In this document: positions 51,732 through 61,022 of the stretch, in pieces | How positions within the stretch are numbered: the first letter of the stretch is position 1 | How the letters are laid out: the number at the start of each line of letters is the position of its first letter | Assembly: GCF_900446215.1 (NCBI RefSeq) | Contig: NZ_UAQZ01000001.1 | Location: forward strand, 1,240,001 to 1,304,000 | Direction: 5' to 3' | DNA length: 64,000 nt | Origin: Burkholderia cenocepacia | GTDB lineage: Bacteria > Pseudomonadota > Gammaproteobacteria > Burkholderiales > Burkholderiaceae | Translations under genes and position numbers: made by a program | The notes under the pieces: model-generated | What the model saw: the letters and a program-made list of their open reading frames with translations, nothing else | What the model was told of the DNA's origin: nothing | Databases searched by the model: none

Positions 51732-52105
51732 CAGTTGGCGCCTGTCGGGCGATGACGGAAGAAAAGGTATGCCAGGCCGAGCGGTGCGATGAAAATGGCT
51801 AGATACCAACACAGGAACATGGTCATGAACTTGACAACCAGCATCAATGCTGCATTGACAAAGAACATATTGCGTCCAACGATGTAGTTCACGACGCTTT
51901 CGTAGACAAATCGGGAATAAGGGTAGAGGAGGCAACTCACCGCCATGAAAATCAATACAAGCGCGAGCAATCCTCCGGGAAGGCTTTCTTTCCCGAAGCT
52001 GGAAATGAAGATGAAAACCGTGGGGAAGATCAAGCTGAAAAGAAAGTTACGAATATAGTAGGGGCGAGTGAGTCCGCCAAACGAGCGCGTAATGATTGAA
52101 TTCAT
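51731..52105 (-). CDS. Small membrane protein of unknown function
   Basis: The 124-residue protein has three or four hydrophobic helices (FLFSLIFPTVFIFISSFG, LLALVLIFMAVSCLLYPYS, FFVNAALMLVVKFMTMFLCW, YLAIFIAPLGLAYLFF). There is a GGGAT-like ribosome site before ATG 52105. The DNA is markedly AT-richer than the genes on both sides, suggesting a horizontally acquired or poorly adapted gene. No family was recognised. It is isolated between the sterol-desaturase-like gene and the acid phosphatase. Confidence 0.5.
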   Translation of the reverse strand: MNSIITRSFGGLTRPYYIRNFLFSLIFPTVFIFISSFGKESLPGGLLALVLIFMAVSCLLYPYSRFVYESVVNYIVGRNMFFVNAALMLVVKFMTMFLCWYLAIFIAPLGLAYLFFRHRPTGAN

Positions 52106-52288
52106 GCCATCCCTGGTCGAAATTCATAGTAACGACCAGAGATGATAAAACTTGATAGGTCGCAATCAGATATTTTAATTGGCCGCGATATTCGAGATTG
52201 TCGACGGTGATTGCGGGCATGAAGGACAAGGGCGGACGTCGTCGACGTGATGCATCGCGCATCCGGCATACGTTGTCGTCACCATGCG

Positions 52289-53917
52289 TCACTGATACCC
52301 GTAACACTGCTTCAGCCCCGCGTAGTCGTAGAAGTGGCTGGTTGGCGCGATCTTCGCGCCGTCGCACGCGGCCTGGAAATCCGTTTCGCGCTCGTTGTAC
52401 AGCATCTTCACGATGAGCCGCGTCCCGTTGCGATAAACATCCCATTGCATGTTCGCGGCCATCGGCGACACCTGGTCGCCGCGCCACGGGTTGTTCGCGT
52501 ACGTGTACGTCTGCGCTTGCGGCGTCGGCACAAACACGTTCTTCAGGTTCATGATCGACGCGAACGGAATCACGATCTCCGCGTGCGTGAAGCGCAGCTT
52601 CGCGGCATGCGTCAGGTCGCCGCGCGCGATCGCATCGACTTCACCGAAGAAATCGTCCTGCAGCACCTTCGCCATCCGGTACGTCACCGGGTTCGCTTCC
52701 TGGATGCCGGGCCCTTTCTGGTAGTAGTCCTCGGCGTCCTGCAGGTACGCGAGATACTGCGCCTGCTCGGCACCGATGTATTTCTCCATCGTGACGCCGC
52801 CGGTTTCCGCGGTCATGGCCGGCGCAACCTGCAGCAGGTTGTACAGCACGTTCACCGCATCGACGGCCGTCGCGATCTTCGTCTTGCCGTCGCCCTTCAG
52901 CGTGTTGGTGAACTTGCCGTCCGTCGATGTAAACGCATAGGTGCCGGTGTTCGCGAACGTGTAGCCGTCGGTGCCGAGCTTCGCGATGAAGGCCGGCGAC
53001 ACGAGCGCGGTCAGCACCGTTCGCGCGACGTCGGCCGCTTGGGGCGCGGCCTTGATCGCCTTCAGCTTCGCGGCCACCGTCGCGTCGTTTGCATAGGCCT
53101 GGTATGCCTGGCTCGCCTGATAGGTCGCGTAGTACGGATCGCTCGTGTCGGTCACGAGATCGGTGGCCGGCTTCAGCGAGTGGAAATACAGCAGGAAGCG
53201 ATTGGTGCCGGCCGGCTGCGCGACCGGTGCGTTCGCCGGATAGCCGGCCGGTGCGGCCGGCAGCGTGATGGCCGGCGCCAGTGCCGGCTGCGCGGCAACG
53301 AGCGCCGCCGAGAAATATGTCGAACTGTCGACCGCGCGATCCTGGCCCGAGTTGACGACGACCACCTGCCGGTTGCCCGCGGCGAACAGCGCAGGCAGCC
53401 GCTGCGCGAGACGCGCGGCGAGTTGCTGATGTTCGCGGATGCCGGTTTGCGTGAGGTTGCCGTACCCGGGTGTCGAGATGCCCTGCACGCCGTAGCCGAG
53501 CAGCGCATTGGCCTTCATCATCGCGTACGTGTCGGCCTTGAGTTGCGCGCCCAGCGCGGTCAGCGCGCCGTCGGCCTCGGCCTTGACCAGCATCGCGTAG
53601 ATCGCGCCGTCGTACTTGAAGCCCGACAGCCCGCGCGAGCCGTGCCGTGCGACGAGTTCGGTGTAGACCGGCGCGTAGTCGGCCGGCGGCGCTTCGTAGG
53701 TCGCGGCGTCCTGCTGCGGGCGGTACGGCGTCTTCGTCTGGTAGTAGGTCGCGGGCGCAGGGTCAGGCGTGGGCTGAGGTTGCGGTTGCGGTGCGGGCGC
53801 CGTGCCGTTGTTGTCGACCGACGTGGCGGGCGGCGTCGGGTCATCATCCCCGCCGCAGGCGGCGAGCAACAGACAGGCGATCGTGAGGGCGGCGGCGGTG
53901 CGGGTCGGGCGTGTCAT
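52289..53917 (-). CDS. Lipoprotein histidine acid phosphatase
   Basis: The 542-residue protein starts with a lipoprotein signal (AAALTIACLLLAACGGDDD, lipidated Cys near residue 17) and a Pro/Gln-rich linker. The branch-2 histidine phosphatase motif ELVARHGSRGLSGFKYDG follows; the proton-donor motif near the C-terminus is HAEIVIPFASIM (His-Ala-Glu in place of His-Asp). It should release phosphate from organic esters (phytase/acid phosphatase type) at the outer membrane or in the periplasm. ATG 53917 is preferred over a TTG four codons earlier. No phosphate-starvation box was recognised upstream. Confidence 0.85.
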   Translation of the reverse strand: MTRPTRTAAALTIACLLLAACGGDDDPTPPATSVDNNGTAPAPQPQPQPTPDPAPATYYQTKTPYRPQQDAATYEAPPADYAPVYTELVARHGSRGLSGFKYDGAIYAMLVKAEADGALTALGAQLKADTYAMMKANALLGYGVQGISTPGYGNLTQTGIREHQQLAARLAQRLPALFAAGNRQVVVVNSGQDRAVDSSTYFSAALVAAQPALAPAITLPAAPAGYPANAPVAQPAGTNRFLLYFHSLKPATDLVTDTSDPYYATYQASQAYQAYANDATVAAKLKAIKAAPQAADVARTVLTALVSPAFIAKLGTDGYTFANTGTYAFTSTDGKFTNTLKGDGKTKIATAVDAVNVLYNLLQVAPAMTAETGGVTMEKYIGAEQAQYLAYLQDAEDYYQKGPGIQEANPVTYRMAKVLQDDFFGEVDAIARGDLTHAAKLRFTHAEIVIPFASIMNLKNVFVPTPQAQTYTYANNPWRGDQVSPMAANMQWDVYRNGTRLIVKMLYNERETDFQAACDGAKIAPTSHFYDYAGLKQCYGYQ

Positions 53918-54099
53918 CGTGGCGGGCAACGGACGGCACGATGCGCATGCGCGTCGTACCGTCTCCGGGGCAATGTGGTCGAGCCCCGGAGTGTTGCAAG
54001 CGACTTTGACAGCAGAATGTCAGGATGCGGTCGGACAATCGTCGGATTGCCGCCGGATCGACGATGATGGCCGGCTGCGGCCGGCCCGGGGGCGGGCGT

Positions 54100-54534
54100 T
54101 CAGTGCAGCCCGGCCGATGCGATCGAGCGCACCGTATCGGTGATGTTCACGCAGCGCGACAGGCCGAAATGTTCGACTTCGCGGCGTTCCGGTTCGCTGC
54201 TCGCGATCCCGACCGCGCGCTCCGGCGGCACGCCGAGCGCTTGCAACGCGACATCGAACGGATGTTGATTTGATCCGGAGTCCTGTTGATCCGAATCCGT
54301 GACGACGACCGAGAAGCGGTCGAGGTTCGCGCGGCCGAACTGGCCTTCGAACATGTCGCTGAGCCGTGCGGCCGGCAGCGTCGTGACGAGACCGAGTCGA
54401 TATCCTTCTTCCGATGCCCGGTCGAGCCACTGGATGATCGCGTCGCGCTGATGGCGCGATTCGCGCGAATCCGGTGTTGCTTCGATCTGGGCGAATGCTG
54501 CGTCGAGACGGGTGACGATGGCTTCGATGACCAC
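54100..54534 (-). CDS. Small HAD-like protein
   Basis: The 144-residue protein resembles the C-terminal half of a HAD-superfamily phosphatase: LGLVTTLPAARLSDMFEGQF (motif II-like Thr), PFDVALQALGVPPERAVGIA, then a helical tail. The N-terminal nucleophile motif DxDxT is missing, so it may be a truncated or non-catalytic relative. GTG 54534 is used with AAGGA seven bases upstream. It is much shorter than typical HAD phosphatases (~220 residues). Function unknown. Confidence 0.55.
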   Translation of the reverse strand: MVIEAIVTRLDAAFAQIEATPDSRESRHQRDAIIQWLDRASEEGYRLGLVTTLPAARLSDMFEGQFGRANLDRFSVVVTDSDQQDSGSNQHPFDVALQALGVPPERAVGIASSEPERREVEHFGLSRCVNITDTVRSIASAGLH

Positions 54535-54860
54535 GGTGATTCCTTTTCAGAAACGTGATGATCCGTTCGCCGACGGGAATGCCACACACCTTAGCGTCGA
54601 TCCGGAAAATGCGACCAATTAATATTTTTAGCCGACTCATACGATTTGACTAATGAATGGGGTGGCAAGCCAGAGCGGGCGCGGGACACGTGTCGCACGG
54701 CATTTTCCGCGCGAATGGCAGCGCATCGACGGCCTTCAATGTGATGCACCAGCATGGCGCACATTCTGGATGCATCACGCATATGCATATAAGGAAACGG
54801 CATATCGAGCGATGCCCGCCCGATATGCCGCGTTGCGAGGGTGCGCGCGAACAGGCGCGA
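54535..54860. other. Intergenic region upstream of the HAD-like gene and downstream of ndh
   Basis: This 326-base stretch holds an AT-rich segment at 54615-54655, probably the promoter of the HAD-like gene, and the inverted repeat at 54798-54830 that ends the ndh transcript. No other feature was found. Confidence 0.5.
54798..54830 (-). terminator. Terminator hairpin after ndh
   Basis: CGGCATATCG (54798-54807) and CGATATGCCG (54821-54830) form a perfect 10-bp stem, 31 bases beyond the ndh stop on the minus strand. A short T-containing stretch follows in that direction. Confidence 0.65.
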
Positions 54861-56219
54861 TCAGTGCAGCTTGATCGACGGCTGGTTACGGCTTTGCAGC
54901 CAGTGGCTCAGCGACTGGAACAGCGCGCGCTTCACGCCGACCACGCTGAACAGGTGCTTGCGATACAGGAACTTGTACAGCCCGATCGCCGCCAGCCCGT
55001 CGACGATCAGCGAGCGCGAGCGCACGCCGATGTCCGCCTGGTACACCGCACCCGCATGCCCGAGCGACACGACCGTGCCCGCATCGCGGAACGTGAAGCC
55101 GGCCACCGGCTTGCCGGCGACGCGGCGCGCGAACGCGTTGACCAGATACACGGCCTGCTGGTGCGCGACCTGCGCGCGTGGCGGCAGGAATCCGCCGGCA
55201 CCAGTCGACGGGCACGCGGCGCAATCGCCGAACGCATACACGTGCGGATCGTCGGGCGTCTGCAGCGTGTCGGTCACGATCACCTGGTTCGAGCGGTTCA
55301 GCGCGATGTCGCCGATGTCCCGCAGCATCGCGGGGCCGGCGACGCCGGCCGCCCAGATCGTGATGTCGCTCGCGAGCCGTTCGCCCGCCGCGGTCGTCAC
55401 GGCATCCGCGCCGACTTCCGCCACGCGCGTATCGGTCAGCACGTCGACGTTCAGCGCGCGAAGCTGCGCGTGCATCTTGCCGGACAGCCGTTCGTCGAGC
55501 GCCGGCAGGATGCGCGGGCCGCCTTCGATCAGCCGGATGTGCACGTCGCGTGCGGACACCAGCGCCTTGAAGCGGTACGTGGTCAGTTGCTGGATCGCGT
55601 GCCGCAGCGCGGCGGCCAGCTCGACGCCCGTCGCGCCCGCACCGATCACGTTGATGCAGATCGGCGCGCCCCGCCGCGCGGGCTGCTGCTCGGCCAGGTG
55701 ATTCGCCTTCGTGCACGCAGCGAGGAACTTGCGGCGGAAATCCTCGGCCTGGTCGAGGTTTTCGAGCGGCAGCGCATGACGCTCGGCGCCCGGCACATTG
55801 AAGAAATTCGTCACGCTGCCGACCGCCAGCACGAGATCGTCATAGTCGAGTTCCCGCTGCGGCAGGATTTCCGTGCCGTCCGCATCCCGCACGGCCGCGA
55901 TCGTCGCCGTGCGGGCCGCGCGGTCGACCCGCCGCAGCGCGCCCTGCACGAAACGGAAGCCGTGACGCTTCGCCTGCGCCGCGTATTCGATCGTGTGGGA
56001 GGCCGGATCGCGATGGCCCGATGCGGCTTCGTGCAGCAGCGGCTTCCAGAAGTGCGTCGGATAGCGGTCGACGAGCACGACGTCGGTCTGCCCGCGGCGT
56101 CCGACCGTATCGCCGAGACGCGTCGCGAGCTGCAGGCCGCCGGCGCCGCCGCCGACGATCACGATGCGCGGCACGCGCGGTGCGCGGTCCGTTGCAAGGG
56201 TGGGCGTGGTGTTGTCCAT
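54861..56219 (-). CDS. ndh: Type II NADH dehydrogenase (NDH-2)
   Basis: The 452-residue flavoprotein has two nucleotide-binding motifs, IVIVGGGAGGLQLATRLGDT near residue 20 and INVIGAGATGVELAAALRHA near residue 185. The NDH-2 pattern TIWAAGVAGPAMLRDIG is also present, as is VYAFGDCAACP. The C-terminal amphipathic region (GLYKFLYRKHLFSVVGVKRA) would bind the membrane. It oxidises NADH and reduces ubiquinone without pumping protons. The start at 56219 begins at Met-Asp-Asn-Thr with GGGAG upstream. It is divergent from the LysR gene at 56320, only 100 bases away. Confidence 0.9.
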   Translation of the reverse strand: MDNTTPTLATDRAPRVPRIVIVGGGAGGLQLATRLGDTVGRRGQTDVVLVDRYPTHFWKPLLHEAASGHRDPASHTIEYAAQAKRHGFRFVQGALRRVDRAARTATIAAVRDADGTEILPQRELDYDDLVLAVGSVTNFFNVPGAERHALPLENLDQAEDFRRKFLAACTKANHLAEQQPARRGAPICINVIGAGATGVELAAALRHAIQQLTTYRFKALVSARDVHIRLIEGGPRILPALDERLSGKMHAQLRALNVDVLTDTRVAEVGADAVTTAAGERLASDITIWAAGVAGPAMLRDIGDIALNRSNQVIVTDTLQTPDDPHVYAFGDCAACPSTGAGGFLPPRAQVAHQQAVYLVNAFARRVAGKPVAGFTFRDAGTVVSLGHAGAVYQADIGVRSRSLIVDGLAAIGLYKFLYRKHLFSVVGVKRALFQSLSHWLQSRNQPSIKLH

Positions 56220-56319
56220 GTTGGGCTCCCGCTGAATGACGATTCGGATGACATTGCTCAAGAACCGACGATATAGTTTCGAACCCACTCGAACAATTTA
56301 ATGTTTATAAGCGACTCAT

Positions 56320-57273
56320 ATGTATTCACTTATAGGAAAGACCGCAACGTTCCGGCAGCTGAAGGCGCTGGACATGATCGCGCGGCTCGGCAGCGTGTCG
56401 CGCGCGGCCGAGGAGCTGAACCTGACGCAGCCGGCCGTGTCGCTGCAGGTTCGCCTGCTCGAGGAGGCCGTGGGCGCCGCGTTGCTGCAGCGGGTGGGGC
56501 GTGGCGTGCAGCTGACCGCGGCCGGCGAGATCGTGGCGCGCTACGCGCGCGAGATCCTGCATCTGTGGAGCGAGGCCGGTGACGAAGTGGCCGCGCTGAC
56601 GGGCGATCTCGGCGGCACACTGCGGATCGGCGCGATCACGACGGCCGAATACCTGATCCCGCCGCTGCTCGTCAAATTCACCGCGACGCGTCCGCACGTG
56701 AAGACGTATTTCAAGGTCGGCAACCGCGACGACATCATCCGCATGCTCGCGACGCATGAAATCGATCTCGCGGTGATGGGCAGCGCGCCGAAGGAACTGC
56801 GCACGCACGCGGTCGAGTTCGCGAAGCATCCGATGGTGTTCGTCGCGGCGCCCGGCCATCCGCTGATGCAGCGCAAGCGCGTCGCGCTGAAGGATCTCGA
56901 ATCTGCGCACCTGCTCGTGCGCGAGCGCGGCGCGGGCACGCGCTCGACCGTCGAGAGCCTGTTCAAGAACGCGGGCCATCGCTTTCATGTGGGTTCCGAA
57001 CTGTCGAGCAACGAGGCGATCAAGCAGATGGCCGAAGCGGGCCTCGGCGTCGCGTTCCTGTCGTTGCACGCGTGTGCGCTCGAACTGCGAACGGGGCTGC
57101 TCGGCCAACTGCCGTTTCCCGGCAATCCGATCGAACGCGAATGGTATGTGGTGACGCTCGCCGACCGGCGGATCTCGCAAGTGACGGGGCTGTTCCGCGA
57201 CTTCCTGATCAAGCAGGGTGCGCCGGTGATCGACGGCGCGACGGTGGCGTCGCACGAGCGGCGACGCAAGTAG
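56320..57273 (+). CDS. LysR-family regulator, CbbR-like
   Basis: The 317-residue protein has the HTH region TFRQLKALDMIARLGSVSRA and EELNLTQPAVSLQVRLLEEA, wording typical of the CbbR/CysB-like branch, followed by the effector domain LRIGAITTAEYLIPPLLVKF. It is divergent from ndh and could regulate it. The control region has the inverted repeat ATAAG-N17-CTTAT around the start codon (about 56308-56334), which could be a LysR site. Confidence 0.85.
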   Translation: MYSLIGKTATFRQLKALDMIARLGSVSRAAEELNLTQPAVSLQVRLLEEAVGAALLQRVGRGVQLTAAGEIVARYAREILHLWSEAGDEVAALTGDLGGTLRIGAITTAEYLIPPLLVKFTATRPHVKTYFKVGNRDDIIRMLATHEIDLAVMGSAPKELRTHAVEFAKHPMVFVAAPGHPLMQRKRVALKDLESAHLLVRERGAGTRSTVESLFKNAGHRFHVGSELSSNEAIKQMAEAGLGVAFLSLHACALELRTGLLGQLPFPGNPIEREWYVVTLADRRISQVTGLFRDFLIKQGAPVIDGATVASHERRRK

Positions 57274-57286
57274 GCGCGACCGGCGG

Positions 57287-57481
57287 TCAGGCGAGCCCGA
57301 AATCGTCGTTGCTGTCGGGAATCGATGCGAGCAGCCGTTCGAGCCGGTACCAGCCGACCACGCGCAGGCACCACGCGGCGATGGCGGTGCGTGTATTGCG
57401 GACGTCGGGGCCGGATGAAGGGCGAACGGTGGACGGCGAACGCGCGATGAACGCCGCGCGTTGCGGGCAGGAATGGGGCAT
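57287..57481 (-). CDS. Small conserved-looking hypothetical protein
   Basis: The 64-residue protein (VRNTRTAIAAWCLRVVGWYR, then LERLLASIPDSNDDFGL at the end) has compact, gene-like codon use. It resembles other short Burkholderia proteins ending in a similar Asp-rich tail, although I cannot name a family. It is convergent with the LysR gene at 56320. Longer in-frame starts (to 57652) are less likely. Confidence 0.45.
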   Translation of the reverse strand: MPHSCPQRAAFIARSPSTVRPSSGPDVRNTRTAIAAWCLRVVGWYRLERLLASIPDSNDDFGLA

Positions 57482-57673
57482 GACGGGTTCCGTAGGTGTC
57501 GGATGAACGGATCGTAAGCGGCGTGGCGCCCGCCGGCGCGCACGCAAGGATCGTCCCGAGCAGAAACGGATGATCTTTTTCTGCTTGATCCGGCGGCGCT
57601 CGCGCACGGCCGGCACGCCGGCCCGAAACGCGTCACAATGCGCATTCGGCACCTGATCTGGTGGAGACCATCA

Positions 57674-58597
57674 ATGAGCGATCCGATTCTTGCCGCGCCG
57701 ACGGACAACGGCGTCCCGGTCAGCCTGCGCTCCAGCCGCGGGCTCGGCTGGCACGGCTTCGGCGCGTCGCTGCTGGAGATTCGCGCGGGCACGTACCGGA
57801 TTCCGGCGGCCGAGCATCACCGGATCGGCGTGCATATCGGTGCGCCGGTGCGGGCGGACTGCGTATGCGACGGCGAGCGCGTGTCCCGTATCCAGGCGCA
57901 CGGCGACGTCGACGTGATTCCGGCTGGCCTGCCCGGCCAGTGGACCGACAGCGCCGACTGCCGGATCCTGCACATCGCGCTCAGCGACACCTTCGTGCGG
58001 CGCACCGTCGAGCAGCTCGAACTGAAGCCGTCGCACGCGCAGATCCGCCGGCGGCTGCAGGTGCGCGACCCGCGGCTGCAGCACATCGCGTGGGCGATGG
58101 CCGCCGAACTCGAAGCGGAAGACGCATCGGATCCGCTCTACGCGGAAAGCCTGTGCACGGCGCTCGTCGCGCGGCTGGTCGACGCCCAGCCCGCGTTCCG
58201 CGAACGCCGGCGTACGCTGGCGCCGAAGGCCGCGGCGCGCGTGATCGACTATGTCGAAGCGAATCTCGACCGGCGCATGACGCTGGCCGAGCTCGCGGCG
58301 CTCGTGTCGATCAGCGTGCCGCATTTCAAGGTGCTGTTCCGCGAAACGCTCGGGATGCCCGTGCACCAGTACGTCGTGCGGCGCCGGGTGGAGCGCGCGA
58401 AGGCGCTGTTGCTCGAAGGCCGGCTCAGCATCAGCCAGATCGCGCTGGAAGCTGGGTTTGCGCATCAGAGCCATATGGCGAACTGGATGAACCGCGTGCT
58501 GGGGGCGACGCCGACGGAGATCGCGCGGTCGGGTGTGCGGAGCGGGTTGCGGCTGGCGTATGACGGTAAGGATGGCGCGAAACCTCCGCGTCGCTAG
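57674..58597 (+). CDS. AraC-family transcriptional regulator
   Basis: The 307-residue protein has a cupin-like N-terminal sensing domain and a C-terminal double HTH (RMTLAELAALVSISVPHFKV, SISQIALEAGFAHQSHMANW). GGAGA precedes ATG 57674. It precedes an NmrA-like gene on the same strand; the target may be that gene. Effector unknown. Confidence 0.87.
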   Translation: MSDPILAAPTDNGVPVSLRSSRGLGWHGFGASLLEIRAGTYRIPAAEHHRIGVHIGAPVRADCVCDGERVSRIQAHGDVDVIPAGLPGQWTDSADCRILHIALSDTFVRRTVEQLELKPSHAQIRRRLQVRDPRLQHIAWAMAAELEAEDASDPLYAESLCTALVARLVDAQPAFRERRRTLAPKAAARVIDYVEANLDRRMTLAELAALVSISVPHFKVLFRETLGMPVHQYVVRRRVERAKALLLEGRLSISQIALEAGFAHQSHMANWMNRVLGATPTEIARSGVRSGLRLAYDGKDGAKPPRR

Positions 58598-58731
58598 CCC
58601 GCCAATGGACGCGCGGGCCGTACCCGCGCTCGCATCCCGTCATCCTTTCCTGCTCGATTCATCCCCCCGTGTGCGCCTTTCGGGCCGCGCTCGCCGACAA
58701 TCACAGCACTTTCATCCCTCGGGAGCGGACC

Positions 58732-59619
58732 GTGTTCGTGATCTTCGGAGCATCCGGCAACGTCGGCTTGTCGACCGTGACGGCCTTGCGCAACGCAGGC
58801 CATTCCGTGCGCGCGGTGCTGCGCGACGCACGCCATCGTGAACGTTTCGTGCAGCTTGGCTGCGATGTCGCGATCGCGGACCTGACGGACGCGAACGCGA
58901 TCGCCGCGGCGATCGACGGCGCGCGGGCCGTGCAGATGCTGTGCCCGGTGCCGGCCGCCGACCCCGATCCGGCCGCGACGATGACACGGACGATCGATGC
59001 AGCGACCGCCGCGCTCGCCGCGAACCCGCCGCCGGCGTTGCTGGCTTTGTCGGACTACGGCGCGGAGCTTGAAGGCAATACAGGTATCACGCGTCTGTTC
59101 CACGACTTCGAGGAACGGCTGAAGCCGATCCCCACCCAACTGACGTTGCTGCGGTCGGCCGAACATTTGCAGAACTGGGCGCGTGTGCTGCCGGTCGCGC
59201 TGGGCACCGGCGTGCTGCCGAGCTTTCACCATCCGGTCGGCAAGGTGTTTCCGACGGTCTGGGCACCCGATGTGGGCGTCGTCGCGGCGCGGCTGCTGCT
59301 CGATGCGCCGGAAGGCGGCAGCGGGCCGCGCATCGTCAGCGTCGAAGGGCCGCGGCGGGTGAGTGTGACGGCGATCGCGGATACGTTGGGCGCGGCGGCG
59401 GGCCGCTCGGTCGTCGCGCACGAGCTGCCGCGCGACACGTGGAATGCGACGCTGCTGCGGGCCGGGCTCAGCGAACGTCATGCGCAGCTGATCGTCGATC
59501 TCTACGATGTGCACAACGCGGGGCGCATCGATGTGGAGGCCGGTGTGTCGGAGCGGGTGTACGGGGCGACGACGCTGGAGGAGGTGCTTGCGCAACTGGT
59601 GCGCCGGCATGCGCATTGA
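58732..59619 (+). CDS. NmrA-like NAD(P)-binding protein
   Basis: The 295-residue atypical SDR has the N-terminal motif VFVIFGASGNVGLSTVTAL and LRDARHRERFVQLGCDVAIA, as in NmrA/QorB-type proteins. The catalytic Tyr-x-x-x-Lys of classical SDRs is not seen. Members act as redox sensors or as quinone reductases. GTG 58732 is chosen because GGGAG precedes it and the Rossmann motif begins immediately; upstream extension is not supported. Confidence 0.85.
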   Translation: MFVIFGASGNVGLSTVTALRNAGHSVRAVLRDARHRERFVQLGCDVAIADLTDANAIAAAIDGARAVQMLCPVPAADPDPAATMTRTIDAATAALAANPPPALLALSDYGAELEGNTGITRLFHDFEERLKPIPTQLTLLRSAEHLQNWARVLPVALGTGVLPSFHHPVGKVFPTVWAPDVGVVAARLLLDAPEGGSGPRIVSVEGPRRVSVTAIADTLGAAAGRSVVAHELPRDTWNATLLRAGLSERHAQLIVDLYDVHNAGRIDVEAGVSERVYGATTLEEVLAQLVRRHAH

Positions 59620-59644
59620 ATGAAGCGGCCGTGCGCGGCGTGCG

Positions 59645-60847
59645 TCACGCGGGCCGCCGCACCCTGTTCAACACCCCATACGCCACCGACCCGATCACGA
59701 TCCCCCAGAACGCCGACCCGAGCCCGAGCCAGGTCATCCCCGACGCGGTCGCGAGAAACGTGATCACCGACGCTTCGCGGTGGTTCTCGTCCTCGAAGAT
59801 CCCGTGCACGTTCGCGCTGATCGCGCCGATCAGCGCGAGTCCCGCCAGAATCGCGACGAACGCTTTCGGCAGCGCGAAGAACAGCGTGACGATCGTGCCC
59901 GCGAAGAGCCCGCCGATCAGGTAGATCACGCCGTTCGCGAGCCCGGCGACGTAGCGTCGGTCCGGATCCTCGTGCGCATCCTTGCCGGTGCACAGCGCCG
60001 CGGTGATCGCGGCAACGACGATCGTGATCCCGCCGAAGCACGCGACGACCAGCGACATCATGCTGGTCGCCGTGATGATCGGGCGCGCCGGCGTGTGATA
60101 GCCGGATACACGCAGGATCGCCATCCCCGGCAGGAACTGGCCGGTGAGGCTGACGACGACGAGCGGCAGCGCGAGGCTGAGCGTCGTGCCCAGCGTCCAT
60201 TTGGGCGCGATGAAGACCGGACGCGCGAGGCTCGGCGACACGTTGCCGAGATGCGTCATCCCGAGCAGCGTCGCGAGCGCGGCGCCCGTCAACAGCACGA
60301 GCACGATGCTGTAGCGCGGCAGCAGGCGCCGGAAGATCACGTAGGCCGCGATCATCCCGAACGCGAGCGCGGGCTGCGCCGACGCGGCGGAGAACGCATG
60401 CATGCCGAACGGCAGCAGGATGCCGGCCATCATGCCGCACGCGATGCCCCGCGGGATGTGGCGCACCAGCCGGTCGAAATACCCGGACACGCCGATCGCC
60501 AGGATGATCAGCGCGGCCGTGATGTACGCGCCGACGGCCTGGTTGAGCGTCAGTTGCGGAAACAGGCCGACGAGCAGCGCGGTGCCGGGCGCCGACCACG
60601 CGGTGACGACGGGCACCTTGAGCTTCCAGCTGGCGAACAGGCCCGACACGCCCGCGCCGATCGAGATCGCCCAGACCCACGACGTCACCATCTCGTTGGA
60701 CGCATGCGCGGCCTGCGACGCCTGGAAGAAGATCGCGAGCGGGCCCGCGTAGGAAATCAGGACCGCGAGAAAGCCCGCCGTGATCGCGGAAACGGACCAG
60801 TCGTTACCGAGCGTGCGGATCGCGCTGGGTGGGGTGTTGGGTTGCAT
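59645..60847 (-). CDS. benE: Benzoate/H+ symporter, BenE family
   Basis: The 400-residue membrane protein has about twelve hydrophobic segments. The BenE pattern includes ITAGFLAVLISYAGPLAIFF near the start, SWVWAISIGAGVSGLFASWK, TAWSAPGTALLVG and GYFDRLVRHIPRGIACGMMA. It imports benzoate or another aromatic acid with protons. No benzoate dioxygenase genes are nearby, so the substrate is uncertain. It is convergent with the NmrA-like gene. Confidence 0.9.
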   Translation of the reverse strand: MQPNTPPSAIRTLGNDWSVSAITAGFLAVLISYAGPLAIFFQASQAAHASNEMVTSWVWAISIGAGVSGLFASWKLKVPVVTAWSAPGTALLVGLFPQLTLNQAVGAYITAALIILAIGVSGYFDRLVRHIPRGIACGMMAGILLPFGMHAFSAASAQPALAFGMIAAYVIFRRLLPRYSIVLVLLTGAALATLLGMTHLGNVSPSLARPVFIAPKWTLGTTLSLALPLVVVSLTGQFLPGMAILRVSGYHTPARPIITATSMMSLVVACFGGITIVVAAITAALCTGKDAHEDPDRRYVAGLANGVIYLIGGLFAGTIVTLFFALPKAFVAILAGLALIGAISANVHGIFEDENHREASVITFLATASGMTWLGLGSAFWGIVIGSVAYGVLNRVRRPA

Positions 60848-61022
60848 CGTCGTCGGGGAAGGCGGCGCGCGGCCGTGCGGCGGAGCCGGGGCGAATGATT
60901 GTTGGAAGCCCCGGATGAGCCGCCATTCTGCGCATTGCCGGCGCAATTGGCAATTCGCGGGCGGCGATCGACGTTGTCGGCTTTTCGTAAGGATGGGCGC
61001 CGAAACGCGGAAACGTCTGACG

